A stretch of DNA of 64,000 bases from an uncultured Lachnospiraceae bacterium (lineage in GTDB: Bacteria > Bacillota > Clostridia > Lachnospirales > Lachnospiraceae). Both the position numbers and the translations under genes were made by a program. This document shows positions 41,947-52,031 of the stretch, piece after piece. The notes beneath the pieces are model-generated. The model did not search any database. It had not been told where the DNA came from and worked only from the letters and a program-made list of their open reading frames with translations. Location of the stretch: NCBI GenBank assembly GCA_947589305.1, contig CANQAP010000003.1, positions 173,772-237,771 on the forward strand, written 5' to 3'. Position 1 is the first letter of the stretch; every line of letters starts with the position of its first letter.

Positions 41947-44602
41947 TTGTCCGTTTTCTTTCCTCTGGCAGCATCTCACGGAACGACAAAGGTGCGTTCA
42001 GGTCATTGTTTCTTTTGATCTCTTTTTGGATATCGGTTTTTGTCTGCTCCAGATCTATCCAAAACCCCCGACTGGATATACGTTGAACGCCGTCATTATA
42101 CGTCAGCATTTGCAACGCTCTGTCCGACGTTACCACGGTCAGTTTATAATGACCGCTTTGTTCCCTTACCCGTCTGATGATATATTCGTCGGCAGATTCC
42201 CCCTCCTTTGTAAAGATCACGCGAAGATTGGAATATATGTCTTCCGAACCGGAAAAATTGTCCACCTGATATGCGTCAAATATCAATTCCATGGTTTTAT
42301 CCTGATACGCCTGATAGTTGATCAAGGTATCGATCAGAGTGTGTATGGCTGCATCCTGATTTTCCATACATAGTGCGTGTAATGCTTCATGCTCATGCAG
42401 CACGTTATATCCGTCGATCAACAACATCTGATCCTTGGCATCCTTTGATCCGGATGCCCGTACCTCCTGCGGATCCTGCCGGGATTTTCGTTCGGTATCG
42501 TCATACCGTTGTTTTCCGTGACTCCTCTGCTTTCCGTTGCCGAATGTTTTTTTAAAAATCTCTTCTAATTCCTTGTCGCTTGCTTCCATCCAACTGCCGG
42601 AGCGTGCCTGTCCGCGTGTAACCCGCCGCATTTCCGTTGGCGGTACATCCGCTTTTTCTCCGTCGCTTTCCACGGACGGCGGCGTTATGTGCATGTATGC
42701 TTCCGCTTCTTCCCAAGGCACAATCGTTCCGCTCCCGTGCCTGCAAAATACGGAACCTGCCGGATGCTCGCGGTCTGCATCCGGATCATACCGGCAGCAT
42801 GCCAGCACTTCTTCCTCGTTATGGCACAATGAATATCCCTGAAACGTCAGGGACCATTTCCCTTTGCCTCCCGTATAACCAACCACTTTTTCCTGATAGT
42901 CGGATGCCAGAGAGATCGGAACTTCTCCCGTCAGCACGGATATCTCCCCATCGATCTCCGAATCCTGAACACGTCCGTGCATGTTGTCAATATCCGTTCT
43001 CGCTTTTCCTTCCAATCGCAACGGCAGTTCCAAACGGAATGCGCCATACGGTTCCAACAGCCGGCACTTCGCCTTACGCAGCGCCTGCCGCAATGCCCGA
43101 CCAGCCGCCTCGCAGAAATCACCACCTTCCGTATGCTTCGGATGTGCCTTGCCTGCGATCAATATGATCTTCATATCGGTCAGTTCCGATCCGGTCAATA
43201 CTCCGATCAGTCTGTCCTGTGTTAAGTATTTCAATATCTGGTTCTGCCAATTCATCTCCAGATCTTCTTCCCTGCATTCGGATGTGATCTGCAGCCCGCT
43301 GTTTCGCGGACCCGGTTCCAAACGGAGCCACACTTCCGCATAATGACGCAGCGGTTCAAAATGTCCTGCTCCGACCACCGGTTCTAGGATCGTCTCTCTG
43401 TACGGAACGCTTCCCTTGGCAAACTCCACTTCCAACTGAAACCGCTCCTGAAACAGCCGCTTCAGGACATCCAGTTCCATTTTCCCCATGACCTGCAACC
43501 GGATTTCATTGTTCCGCTCCTGCCACTCAGCCTGTAACAGGGGATTTTCATCCTCCAGCGACCGTAATTGCTTTTGCACCGTGTGGATGTCACATCCTTC
43601 CGGTAATACCATCTGAACGCTCAGTAACGGTTTTAAGACCGGCAGGGGACCATCCGTTTCCGTTCCCAAACCTTCCCCGCAATAGCTTTTCTCCAAACCG
43701 GTCACCGTACAGATCCTCCCTGCCGGAACTTCCATAGCCGTCTCATATGATGCACCGGAATAGATGCGGATCTGATGGATTTTTTCTTCCGTTTCCTTAT
43801 GATAAACCGGCATCTTTACTTTGAGCGTCCCTCCGGTCACTTTCAGATGTGTCAGCCGGTTGCCGTCCTTATCTCTTGCAATCTTATAGACTCTGGCAGC
43901 AAATTCATCTGGATACTGCGGCGCCTGCGCCAAACGGGATATACCGTCGATCAGCTCTTTGATACCTTCTATTTTTAGCGCCGATCCAAAATAACACGGG
44001 AACCATTCTCTCCTTTGCATCGACTGAATCAGCGCCGTATCTGTCAGATCCCCGTTATGGATGAAATCATCAACCAGTTCTTCCGTGCTGCTCAATGCAA
44101 TCTCTTCTTTACATGTTTTCGTGATCCCTTGCGAGCAGTCGATACATCTTTCATGCAGTTCTTTACGTATCGCCTGCATTAACCTGCCCGGATCCGCTTC
44201 CTGATGATCCATTTTGTTCACAAACAGAAATACCGGTATCTGATATCGGCGCAGCAGGTTCCACAATGTTTTGGCATGCTCCTGAATACCGTCCGCCCCA
44301 TTGATCACTAAAAGGGCATAATCCAAAACCTGTAGTGTCCGCTCCGTTTCCGCAGAAAAATCCGTATGTCCCGGTGTATCCAGCAACGTTACCTCTAAAT
44401 CTCCCATCGTCAGTTCCGCCTGTTCCGAAAAAATGGTAATACCTCTTTCCCGTTCCATGGCATAACTGTCTAAGAAGGCTGTTCCTTTGTCCACCCTTCC
44501 TGCCTGTGGAATGCTGCCGCATTGATAGAGCAGACTTTCTGCTAATGTTGTTTTTCCGGAATCTACATGGGCAAGAATGCCGATGATTACATGTTGCTTC
44601 AT
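41942..44602 (-). CDS. Tet(M)-like translational GTPase fused to YacP/NYN domain
   Basis: 886 aa from the ATG at 44602 (GGAG eight bases upstream; ATG at 44608 alternative). Residues 1-650 are an EF-G-like GTPase of the ribosomal-protection group: AHVDSGKTTLAESLLYQCGS, switch/G3 LLDTPGHTDF, G4 FVNKMDH, then domains III-V. After a charged linker (about 650-715), residues 715-880 form a NYN domain like YacP/Rae1 (MLLIDGYNVLHEHEAL, LIFDAYQVDNFSG, ADEYIIRRV, VVTSDRALQ), a ribosome-associated RNase in Bacillus. Tetracycline resistance cannot be assumed. Confidence 0.9.
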   Translation of the reverse strand: MKQHVIIGILAHVDSGKTTLAESLLYQCGSIPQAGRVDKGTAFLDSYAMERERGITIFSEQAELTMGDLEVTLLDTPGHTDFSAETERTLQVLDYALLVINGADGIQEHAKTLWNLLRRYQIPVFLFVNKMDHQEADPGRLMQAIRKELHERCIDCSQGITKTCKEEIALSSTEELVDDFIHNGDLTDTALIQSMQRREWFPCYFGSALKIEGIKELIDGISRLAQAPQYPDEFAARVYKIARDKDGNRLTHLKVTGGTLKVKMPVYHKETEEKIHQIRIYSGASYETAMEVPAGRICTVTGLEKSYCGEGLGTETDGPLPVLKPLLSVQMVLPEGCDIHTVQKQLRSLEDENPLLQAEWQERNNEIRLQVMGKMELDVLKRLFQERFQLEVEFAKGSVPYRETILEPVVGAGHFEPLRHYAEVWLRLEPGPRNSGLQITSECREEDLEMNWQNQILKYLTQDRLIGVLTGSELTDMKIILIAGKAHPKHTEGGDFCEAAGRALRQALRKAKCRLLEPYGAFRLELPLRLEGKARTDIDNMHGRVQDSEIDGEISVLTGEVPISLASDYQEKVVGYTGGKGKWSLTFQGYSLCHNEEEVLACCRYDPDADREHPAGSVFCRHGSGTIVPWEEAEAYMHITPPSVESDGEKADVPPTEMRRVTRGQARSGSWMEASDKELEEIFKKTFGNGKQRSHGKQRYDDTERKSRQDPQEVRASGSKDAKDQMLLIDGYNVLHEHEALHALCMENQDAAIHTLIDTLINYQAYQDKTMELIFDAYQVDNFSGSEDIYSNLRVIFTKEGESADEYIIRRVREQSGHYKLTVVTSDRALQMLTYNDGVQRISSRGFWIDLEQTKTDIQKEIKRNNDLNAPLSFREMLPEERKRTT

Positions 44603-44686
44603 ATACATTTCTCCGATTGCGAGGTTGATCCGTGATCGGTTCTGCTGTCACCGTTACTGCTTATTATATCACATTGATAATTTCCG

Positions 44687-44715
44687 TTGCACCCGTTTTT
44701 CACATTCAGTATACT
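44687..44715 (+). promoter_or_regulatory. Promoter of the AraC-type regulator
   Basis: TTGCAC (44687-44692), 17-bp spacer, TATACT (44710-44715), about 75 bp upstream of the gene. Between them are AGGAGG, an ACACGTGT palindrome, and tiny frames ending just before the regulator's ATG, which itself has no adjacent ribosome-binding site; coupling to a mini-frame is possible. Confidence 0.55.
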
Positions 44716-44790
44716 GATAATATACCACGATAGGAGGCAGTTACGACACGTGTCATTGAGACTATGACATTTTCAATGTCTGTTTGATTT

Positions 44791-45489
44791 ATGGAACAAT
44801 ATCCTGAAAAAAAGCATATCACATATGAATCTGCACAAAAGTTTGTACAAGCCATACAAAACGGTGATATCTATACCGTTCAGCATAGCATCCTCCGTCT
44901 TGACAATCACCGCAATATGATCTTATCCGCAAATCCCATCTACAATATCCGCTATCAGTTTACTATCTGGGTCACAGTAATCTCTACATTTTGTGTCGAA
45001 TGCGGGCTGCCTGTTGTCTATGCTCATTTCTTATGCAGTTTAACGATACAAAAAGCCTACTTCATCAATACCGTATATGGTATCCAACTGTTATTTAATG
45101 AAGTCACAATGGATTATACTTGCCGGATGCACCACATTGCACAGCTTGCCGGCTATTCCAAAAAAATTCTTCCCGTGATCGAATATGTGCTGACACACTG
45201 GACACAACGGATGACGGTTATCCAAATCGCCGAACGTTTCCACTGGCATCCTCATTCCCTTTCCTATGCCTTTCAACGGGAAGTCGGCGTCTCCCTCGCT
45301 GTCTACATTCGTCAATACCGTCTCCAGATTGCGACAGATCTACTGAAATATTCCGATTTTCCTGCATATCGGATCAGCCGCTATCTGCATTATAGTTCCC
45401 ACAGCCATTTCATCAAATTATTTAAAAAACAGTATCATTGTACCCCTACCGAATACCGCAATCGCTTTTTTTATTATTACTGGCTGTGA
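44791..45489 (+). CDS. AraC-family transcriptional regulator
   Basis: 232 aa. The C-terminal 100 residues contain two helix-turn-helix motifs of the AraC/XylS type (MTVIQIAERFHWHPHSLSYA, SDFPAYRISRYLHYSSHSHF, then FKKQYHCTPTEYRNRF). The N-terminal part (FTIWVTVISTFCVECGLPVV) resembles the helical segment often found before the HTH in this group, with no sugar-binding cupin. An in-frame stop directly precedes the ATG. Target unknown; it stands between the GTPase gene and the R-M gene. Confidence 0.85.
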   Translation: MEQYPEKKHITYESAQKFVQAIQNGDIYTVQHSILRLDNHRNMILSANPIYNIRYQFTIWVTVISTFCVECGLPVVYAHFLCSLTIQKAYFINTVYGIQLLFNEVTMDYTCRMHHIAQLAGYSKKILPVIEYVLTHWTQRMTVIQIAERFHWHPHSLSYAFQREVGVSLAVYIRQYRLQIATDLLKYSDFPAYRISRYLHYSSHSHFIKLFKKQYHCTPTEYRNRFFYYYWL

Positions 45490-45500
45490 TCCGTGGTTTA

Positions 45501-47525
45501 TCACTTCCACTTGCACTCCATATTCAGAATGGTTGTCGGCATGCCCATAAACTGAACATCAAATTTCAAGCTCGGTTCAACCCTAGAACTTGCATTATGA
45601 ATTCTAAAACATAACTGCCAACCGTTGTTCATATACATTTCAATCGTATTGTTACTCCCCGTCTTAAATCTCAGTGCTACAATTTCAGTAGGCAGCTTCA
45701 CGACCGGAACAGAGATTGAAGACACTTTTACTTTGCTCGGTTTATTTAAAGTATGATGGACATTAAATGAATGAATCATGGTTAATCTCTTGTTATCATG
45801 ACTTACAATCTTGTAATAATCTTCTACGCCAATCAGATACTCAATCATCTTAACCGGTATGGAATCATCTTTTTTATTTGCTCTATTTACCTCGTCCATA
45901 AATGCCTGAAGCAAAGGTATATATACCGTATTTTCCTTGTCTTTCATATCAGACCATTTAGCCTGCTTTGCCTTTTCAGCCAATAACCTGTCAAAAATCG
46001 GTTTCACGGCTTTCCAGTATTCATCACTACACGGACTTCCAAACCATTCTTTACCAAAATCCAATCTATGACTCAGCCGACTATGTTTTATCGCCTCATG
46101 ATTGTGTTTAATACTTAAGCCTATCTCCCATGCGATATCAGCTCTCTTAATGACGATATCTCTTACATCCCCCTTTGTTCCTGCTCCATCTCTTTGAAAC
46201 TCTAACGTCAGTTCATCGCTTGTATTTTCTGTCATTAACGGCTCTAACTCAAGAACGGTTTCGACGGCGGCATCCGCCGACCTATCAAACAATTCCTGCA
46301 TATCCTTTGACATGGCCGACCATGCTCTCTTATTTGCAGCGAAACTTGAATTGGAAACAATCCTTACATCTCTATAAACTTTTAGGTTCTTGCATAATGC
46401 TTCTATCCAAGCATACTCATATGCTCTCCCTTGATCATTACTTTTTGTTCCTATTTTCCTTACCTTCCTTCTACTTCTGCTAAGATCCCCGTCTTCATCG
46501 ATTGGAATCACCTCACTCCCCTGCCCATTCAGAAACATTTTTATAGCCTTTGCAATTTCATAAGCAAGATTAACCGGCACGGCATTTCCGATCATTTTGT
46601 ATGCGTCATTCGTATTCTCATAAATAAATTGAAAATCATCCGGAAATCCCTGAACCCTTGCAATTTCTCGAATAGTCATTCTACGGTACAAGTCCTCTTT
46701 TCCTTCAACAAAACGGCAATCATTTTGATCTACTTTGACCATCTTAGGCGCCTGTGGATGAAGCTGGCACTGTCTCCCGGATGCTTGTACTGTAAATGCC
46801 TGCTCATCCCAACCCTTGACACGATTGCGACTCATGAAAATTGGCGAATACGCCCCTGTAAAATACTCATTATTATTGACTGCTAACGGATTATGATGAT
46901 TTTTTTCTCCGGACGGAACCGCCGTTTCTTGTAAATCCCATATGATATCCCTAAGTGTTATCTTTTTATCATCATCCGTCGTTGAACCTTTGGGAAATAC
47001 AAACTGAATACCCAAATCATTTCTAAATCCGATATAAAAAACTCTCTTTCGTTCCTCTGCTACACCATAATCCTTTGCATTGACCATTGTTAACGAAACA
47101 TCATATCCGGCATCTTCAAATAATGCAAGAATCTTTTGGACGGCTTCATTATGCCTATCCGCAAGCATACCGCTCACATTTTCAGCCAAAAAAAATCTCG
47201 GTTGAAAGTCTTTCAACAGTCTGATGTAATCATAAAATAATTGTCCTCTCGCATCCTTGATTCCTCTTAATGCTCCTGCTTCGGACCATGATTGACACGG
47301 GGGACCGCCAATGATTCCATCCACTTCTCCAGAAATAAATGGGATTATATCATTTTTAGTGATTTGTCGTATATCTCCTTCTATGAGATGGGTATTCGGG
47401 TGATTGATTTTAAAGGTATCAAAAATTGATGGATCCAGTTCATTAGCGACCAAAACATTGAAACCGGCTCTTTCAAACCCAAGATCTAATCCACCACACC
47501 CACTAAATAAGCTGATAACATTCAT
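45501..47525 (-). CDS. Fused type II DNA cytosine methyltransferase-endonuclease, HaeIII-like
   Basis: 674 aa from the ATG at 47525 (GGGGA upstream; in-frame ATGs at 47567 and 47576). Residues 1-340 are a C5-methyltransferase: [33 protein letters not shown] (catalytic Cys), FLAENVSGM, and a recognition region with [17 protein letters not shown] as in M.HaeIII. Residues 370-674 resemble R.HaeIII ([52 protein letters not shown]). GGCC recognition is inferred from both halves. Normally HaeIII methylase and nuclease are separate proteins. Confidence 0.9.
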   Translation of the reverse strand: MNVISLFSGCGGLDLGFERAGFNVLVANELDPSIFDTFKINHPNTHLIEGDIRQITKNDIIPFISGEVDGIIGGPPCQSWSEAGALRGIKDARGQLFYDYIRLLKDFQPRFFLAENVSGMLADRHNEAVQKILALFEDAGYDVSLTMVNAKDYGVAEERKRVFYIGFRNDLGIQFVFPKGSTTDDDKKITLRDIIWDLQETAVPSGEKNHHNPLAVNNNEYFTGAYSPIFMSRNRVKGWDEQAFTVQASGRQCQLHPQAPKMVKVDQNDCRFVEGKEDLYRRMTIREIARVQGFPDDFQFIYENTNDAYKMIGNAVPVNLAYEIAKAIKMFLNGQGSEVIPIDEDGDLSRSRRKVRKIGTKSNDQGRAYEYAWIEALCKNLKVYRDVRIVSNSSFAANKRAWSAMSKDMQELFDRSADAAVETVLELEPLMTENTSDELTLEFQRDGAGTKGDVRDIVIKRADIAWEIGLSIKHNHEAIKHSRLSHRLDFGKEWFGSPCSDEYWKAVKPIFDRLLAEKAKQAKWSDMKDKENTVYIPLLQAFMDEVNRANKKDDSIPVKMIEYLIGVEDYYKIVSHDNKRLTMIHSFNVHHTLNKPSKVKVSSISVPVVKLPTEIVALRFKTGSNNTIEMYMNNGWQLCFRIHNASSRVEPSLKFDVQFMGMPTTILNMECKWK

Positions 47526-47627
47526 TTTTCCATCCCCATATTTGCCTTTTCTGTTTTCTTTATCCATCCAGCCCAACTCTCTGAAAAAATTATAAACAAA
47601 GAGCAGAACATTTACAATATATTTATC

Positions 47628-47656
47628 TTGAAATATTCATACACTGCGAGTACAAT
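47628..47656 (+). promoter_or_regulatory. Promoter of the riboflavin operon
   Basis: TTGAAA (47628-47633), 17-bp spacer, TACAAT (47651-47656), starting just before the FMN aptamer. Confidence 0.75.
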
Positions 47657-47675
47657 AGCAATAGAAAATCATATA

Positions 47676-47790
47676 GTCTTCAGGGCAGGGTGTGATTCCC
47701 TACCGGCGGTACAGCCCGCGAGCCGTAAGGCACGATTCGGTGAAACTCCGAAGCCGACAGTATAGTCTGGATGAAAGAAGAACTACGATA
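47676..47790 (+). promoter_or_regulatory. FMN riboswitch (RFN element)
   Basis: Conserved RFN sequences occur in order: TCTTCAGGGCAGGGTG, GATTCCCTACCGGCGGTA, CAGCCCGCGAGCC, GATTCGGTGAAACTCCGAAG, CCGACAGTATAGTCTGGATG, AAAGAAGA. It controls riboflavin synthesis by binding FMN; the downstream ribD-ribE-ribBA-ribH cluster is the expected target. Confidence 0.96.
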
Positions 47791-47830
47791 TGGATGAAAC
47801 GGATTTAGATTCCGAATCTTTTATTTTCTG

Positions 47831-47859
47831 CCCTATGGATATTTCATAGGGTTATTTTT
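47831..47859 (+). terminator. Riboswitch terminator before the riboflavin operon
   Basis: CCCTATG pairs with CATAGGG across a 7-nt loop, followed by TTATTTTTTT. FMN-bound aptamer should favour this hairpin and stop transcription. Confidence 0.85.
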
Positions 47860-47895
47860 TTGACATTATATCGCAACCCAAAAGGAGGCATGATC

Positions 47896-48453
47896 GTGAA
47901 AATAGCAGTGATATTTCCCGGAATCGGTTATCATACAGATAAACCGCTTCTATATTACAGTAAGAAACTGGCAAAAGAATACGGATATGAAATCAAAGAA
48001 GTATCCTATGGACCTTTTCCGGATGACGTCAAACAATCACCCGGTAAAATGGAAGATGCCTTCCGCTTGGCTCTGGAACAGACAAACGATTACCTGAAAG
48101 AAATGAACTGGGATGTTTATGATAACATTTTATTTATTTCAAAAAGCGTGGGAACCGTCGTCGCTTCCGCATATGCAAAGCAAACCGGCCTTGATGTGCA
48201 TCATATCTACTATACTCCGGTTGAACCAACCTTTTCTTTTATAGATGGGGATGGCATCGTATTTACCGGTACCAAGGATCCGTGGGTCCATATATCTGTG
48301 GTGGAACGGGAATGCCGGACACACCATCTTCCGCTTTATATTACGAACGCCGCCAATCATTCTTTGGAAACCGGTGACACTATGAAGGATCTGCAGAATC
48401 TACAGATCATTCTTTCACATACACAGTCCTATCTGGAAGGAGGGATTTCATGA
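47896..48453 (+). CDS. Alpha/beta-hydrolase-like protein in the riboflavin operon
   Basis: About 185 aa. AAAGGAGG lies seven bases before a GTG at 47896, preferred over an ATG at 47890 that is too close. The fold is a small alpha/beta hydrolase: VKIAVIFPGIGYHTDKPLLY, a nucleophile-elbow-like FISKSVGTVVASAY (G-elbow in the form SKSVG), HIYYTPVEPTFSF, a late Asp in GTKDPW and a His in ITNAANHSLE. It lies between the FMN riboswitch and ribD, overlapping ribD by 4 bp. Substrate unknown. Confidence 0.75.
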   Translation: MKIAVIFPGIGYHTDKPLLYYSKKLAKEYGYEIKEVSYGPFPDDVKQSPGKMEDAFRLALEQTNDYLKEMNWDVYDNILFISKSVGTVVASAYAKQTGLDVHHIYYTPVEPTFSFIDGDGIVFTGTKDPWVHISVVERECRTHHLPLYITNAANHSLETGDTMKDLQNLQIILSHTQSYLEGGIS

Positions 48454-49553
48454 CAGACGAAGCCATTATGCGGCGTGCCATTTCTCTTGCCAAGCAGGGC
48501 GCCGGAAAAACAAATCCGAATCCTATGGTAGGAGCTGTCATCGTGAAAGACGGACGCATCATCGGGGAAGGTTATCACGAACATATCGGCGGTCTTCACG
48601 CAGAGCGGAATGCTCTTGCCAACTGCACGGAATCGGCGGAAGGCGCAACCGTCTTTGTGACGCTGGAACCATGCTGCCACCACGGAAAAACGCCACCCTG
48701 TACCGACGCCCTGATCGAACATCACGTTGCAAAGGTTGTGGTCGGTTCCGGCGATCCAAATCCGAAAGTAGCAGGCAACGGCATCCGTCGTTTGCGTGAG
48801 GCGGGAATCGAGGTCAAAGAAGGATTCTTACAGGAAGAATGCGATGCGATCAATCCGGTATTCTTCCATTATATCCGGAACCGCCATCCATATGTCGCAT
48901 TGAAGTATGCTATGACGGCGGACGGTAAGATCGCCGCCAATTCCGGGGACTCCCAATGGATCACCGGAGAATCCGCACGAAACCACGTCCATCAATTACG
49001 CAATTATTATACCGGCATCTTGGTTGGCATCGGAACGGTTCTTCAGGACGATCCTTTGCTGACGTGCCGTATCCCAAACGGCAGGAATCCGATACGGATC
49101 GTCTGCGACAGTCATTTACGCATTTCTCCCGACTGCCAGTTATGCAACACCACCGATCAGTCCCCTGTTCTCGTCGCGTGTATTGATGATCCGGAGCAAA
49201 AAAGAGCCGCTCTCGAACAAAAAGGCGTGGAAGTCCTATTCGTCAAAAATGATCAGGGACGGATCAACCTGTCCGACCTGCTCGATCATCTCGGGCAACG
49301 GGAAATTGACGGAATTTTAGTGGAAGGCGGCGGCACCGTAAACGCTGCATTCCTTGCGGCAGGTCAGGTTCAACATATCTACGCCTACATCGGCGCTAAA
49401 ATTTTCGGTGGAGATCATCCGTACACACCGGTTCGCGGAAATGGTATCGAGCGGGCAGCGGACAGTATAAAACTATCCCACCCCCGCGTACACCTGTTCC
49501 AAAATGATGTACTGGTGGAATATGATTGCCTGTCTGCCGTCCATGAAGCATAA
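48450..49553 (+). CDS. ribD: Bifunctional pyrimidine deaminase/reductase
   Basis: 367 aa. The N-terminal deaminase domain has the zinc site GGLHAERNAL and EPCCHHGKTPPC; the C-terminal reductase domain follows (YAMTADGKIAANSGDSQWIT, ILVEGGGTVNAAFL). It carries out the second and third steps of riboflavin synthesis from GTP. Start overlaps the upstream hydrolase stop (ATGA). Confidence 0.96.
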   Translation: MTDEAIMRRAISLAKQGAGKTNPNPMVGAVIVKDGRIIGEGYHEHIGGLHAERNALANCTESAEGATVFVTLEPCCHHGKTPPCTDALIEHHVAKVVVGSGDPNPKVAGNGIRRLREAGIEVKEGFLQEECDAINPVFFHYIRNRHPYVALKYAMTADGKIAANSGDSQWITGESARNHVHQLRNYYTGILVGIGTVLQDDPLLTCRIPNGRNPIRIVCDSHLRISPDCQLCNTTDQSPVLVACIDDPEQKRAALEQKGVEVLFVKNDQGRINLSDLLDHLGQREIDGILVEGGGTVNAAFLAAGQVQHIYAYIGAKIFGGDHPYTPVRGNGIERAADSIKLSHPRVHLFQNDVLVEYDCLSAVHEA

Positions 49554-49580
49554 TGTCAAAAATACAGAGGAGGTGTATCC

Positions 49581-50237
49581 ATGTTTACGGGAATCATAGA
49601 AGAGGTCGGAACCATTCAAAAGATTATCGGTCATCAAATCTCCGGCAGTTTGAAAATAAAGGCGGAAAAAGTATTATCCGGCACCAAGATCGGAGACAGT
49701 ATCGCCGTCAACGGTGTATGCCTGACCGTAACCGGCATGCAGGGAGACTGTTTTTTTGCTGATGTCATGGCGGAAACCTTACGCAAGACCAACTTAGGCG
49801 CCTTACCGATCGGCGCAGGCGTCAATCTCGAACGCGCCATGCCGTCCGGTGGACGTTTCGGCGGACATATCGTCAGCGGACATATTGACGGGACCGGTAC
49901 GATTATGTCTCTCCGACCGGAAGGAAATGCCGTATGGGTCACGATATCCGCTCCGGCGGACGTCCTCCGCCTGATCGTCAACAAAGGTTCGATCGCCATT
50001 GACGGTATCAGTCTGACAGTCGCCTCCTTGGAAGAGTCCGCATTTCGTGTATCCGTTATCCCGCACACCGGAGAAGCAACCACACTCTTAAGCCGGAAAG
50101 CAGGCGATCTGGTAAATTTAGAAAATGATGTGATCGGCAAATATGTCGAACGGCTTTTGCATCCATACACGGACAACGACTCGTTCACGGATCAGAGCCA
50201 TATCACCATGGACTATTTAAGAACCCATGGATTTTAA
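49581..50237 (+). CDS. ribE: Riboflavin synthase alpha chain
   Basis: 218 aa with the internal duplication of two lumazine-binding barrels: [15 protein letters not shown] at the start of the first, [19 protein letters not shown] at the start of the second. It dismutates two dimethylribityllumazine molecules into riboflavin. AGGAGGTG lies upstream. Its stop overlaps an open frame leading into ribBA. Confidence 0.95.
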   Translation: MFTGIIEEVGTIQKIIGHQISGSLKIKAEKVLSGTKIGDSIAVNGVCLTVTGMQGDCFFADVMAETLRKTNLGALPIGAGVNLERAMPSGGRFGGHIVSGHIDGTGTIMSLRPEGNAVWVTISAPADVLRLIVNKGSIAIDGISLTVASLEESAFRVSVIPHTGEATTLLSRKAGDLVNLENDVIGKYVERLLHPYTDNDSFTDQSHITMDYLRTHGF

Positions 50238-50247
50238 GGAGGAACAT

Positions 50248-51456
50248 ATGGATTTTCAGTTTTCAACTATTGAACATGCTTTGGATGAACTACGTTCCGG
50301 CAAGATCATTCTGTGTACGGATGACCCGGAACGGGAAAACGAAGGGGATTTTATCTGCGCCGCAGAATTTGCCACCGGTGAAGTCGTAAACTTCATGGCG
50401 GTACACGGGAAAGGCTTGATCTGTATGCCGATGTCGAAAGAACTGGCGGACAAGCTGAATGTACCGCAGATGGTTGCCGAAAATACAGACAATCACTGTA
50501 CCGCATTTACCGTCAGCATCGATCATGTAGATACCACCACCGGCATCTCCGCCTATGAACGCTCTTTAACCGCAATGAAGTGCGTGGCTGAAGATGCCAA
50601 GCCCGGTGATTTCCGCCGTCCGGGACATATGTTTCCACTGGTAGCCCGAAGCGGCGGGGTGCTGGTCCGTAACGGACATACCGAGGCAACCGTAGATCTG
50701 ATGCGTCTGGCAGGTCTGAAGCCTTGCGGACTTTGCTGTGAAATCATGGCGGATGACGGTCACATGATGCGGACGCCGGAATTGATACAACTTGCACAGC
50801 AACATCAGATTGCTTTTATCACGATCAAAGATCTTCAGGACTATTGCCGACTGCATGAAAAGCATGTCATTCAGGAAGCCAAGGTCAAACTTCCGACAGA
50901 ATACGGCATCTTTACGGCATACGGATATGTCAGCGATATAACCGGCGAGCATCACGTCGCCTTGGTCAAGGGAGACATCGGAGACGGCATGAACGTCCTA
51001 TGCCGGGTACATTCCGAATGCCTGACCGGCGATGTCTTCGGTTCTCTCCGCTGCGACTGCGGGCAGCAGTTGGCAAGTGCCATGCGGCAAATTGAAAAAG
51101 AAGGCCGCGGCGTGTTACTCTATATGCGTCAGGAAGGACGGGGAATCGGTCTGATCAATAAATTAAAAGCATATGAACTTCAGGAACAGGGACGTGATAC
51201 CGTAGAAGCCAACTTGGATCTGGGCTTTGCTCCGGATCTGCGGGAATACTGGGTAGGAGCCCAGATCCTGCGTGATCTGGGAATCAAAGAGCTGCGGCTG
51301 CTGACAAACAATCCAAGTAAAATATATGGTCTTGACGGCTATGGACTGACGATTAAAGAGCGTGTACCGATTGAGATACCGGTGCAGAAATATGACGCTT
51401 TTTATATAAAAACAAAAGAAGAAAAAATGGGTCACATTTTTTCCCATGTAAAGTAA
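50248..51456 (+). CDS. ribBA: Bifunctional DHBP synthase / GTP cyclohydrolase II
   Basis: 402 aa from the ATG at 50248 (AAGGAGG upstream; the frame extends to 50227). The N-terminal DHBP synthase has [16 protein letters not shown] and [13 protein letters not shown]. The C-terminal GTP cyclohydrolase II has [20 protein letters not shown] with the three zinc cysteines and [10 protein letters not shown]. It supplies both precursors of lumazine. Confidence 0.96.
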   Translation: MDFQFSTIEHALDELRSGKIILCTDDPERENEGDFICAAEFATGEVVNFMAVHGKGLICMPMSKELADKLNVPQMVAENTDNHCTAFTVSIDHVDTTTGISAYERSLTAMKCVAEDAKPGDFRRPGHMFPLVARSGGVLVRNGHTEATVDLMRLAGLKPCGLCCEIMADDGHMMRTPELIQLAQQHQIAFITIKDLQDYCRLHEKHVIQEAKVKLPTEYGIFTAYGYVSDITGEHHVALVKGDIGDGMNVLCRVHSECLTGDVFGSLRCDCGQQLASAMRQIEKEGRGVLLYMRQEGRGIGLINKLKAYELQEQGRDTVEANLDLGFAPDLREYWVGAQILRDLGIKELRLLTNNPSKIYGLDGYGLTIKERVPIEIPVQKYDAFYIKTKEEKMGHIFSHVK

Positions 51457-51481
51457 AACTAAGTAAACAGGAGGAATGAAC

Positions 51482-51943
51482 ATGAACACATTGGAAGGAA
51501 AATTAGTCGCTAAGGATATACGGGTCGGTATTGTAGCTTCCCGTTTTAACGAGTTTATCACTACGAAACTGTTAAGCGGCGCCATAGACGGTTTAGTCCG
51601 TCACGGTGTTGCAGAAACGGATATTACTACCGCATGGGTGCCGGGCGCATTTGAGATCCCGCTGGTTGCGGGGAAAATGGCAAAATCCGGAAAATATGAC
51701 GCCATCATCTGTGTCGGCGCCGTGATTCGCGGAGCTACCAGCCATTATGACTATGTCTGTAACGAAGTTTCTAAAGGCATCGCACAGGTTTCCCTGCAAA
51801 CCGACGTTCCGGTTCTGTTTGGTGTGATAACAACTGACAACTTAGAGCAAGCCATTGAACGTGCCGGAACCAAAGCCGGAAACAAAGGATATGACTGTGC
51901 ATTGTCAGCAATAGAAATGGTGAACTTATTACGGCAAATCTAA
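51482..51943 (+). CDS. ribH: 6,7-dimethyl-8-ribityllumazine synthase
   Basis: 153 aa from the ATG at 51482 (AGGAGG seven bases upstream; an ATG at 51476 is too close to it). Family motifs are [46 protein letters not shown] and the C-terminal [13 protein letters not shown]. It forms icosahedral or pentameric assemblies and ends the operon, followed by a strong terminator. Confidence 0.96.
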   Translation: MNTLEGKLVAKDIRVGIVASRFNEFITTKLLSGAIDGLVRHGVAETDITTAWVPGAFEIPLVAGKMAKSGKYDAIICVGAVIRGATSHYDYVCNEVSKGIAQVSLQTDVPVLFGVITTDNLEQAIERAGTKAGNKGYDCALSAIEMVNLLRQI

Positions 51944-51970
51944 CGCATATTTGCAGTCATGGTCCTGACC

Positions 51971-52017
51971 AAAAACAGCCCTGAGCATCGCAATTTACGA
52001 TACTCAGGGCTGTTTTT
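51971..52017. terminator. Bidirectional terminator between ribH and mscL
   Basis: AAAAACAGCCCTGAG pairs with CTCAGGGCTGTTTTT, with a further ATCG/CGAT inner stem. A-run and T-run on both sides let it serve the rightward riboflavin operon and the leftward mscL gene. Confidence 0.9.
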
Positions 52018-52031
52018 CAGATTCAGATGCC

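Noticed and set aside
41942..44602. Calling this a tetracycline resistance gene such as tet(M) or tet(W)
   Set aside because: The GTPase part is only a distant relative, and the NYN fusion and linker do not occur in known Tet proteins.
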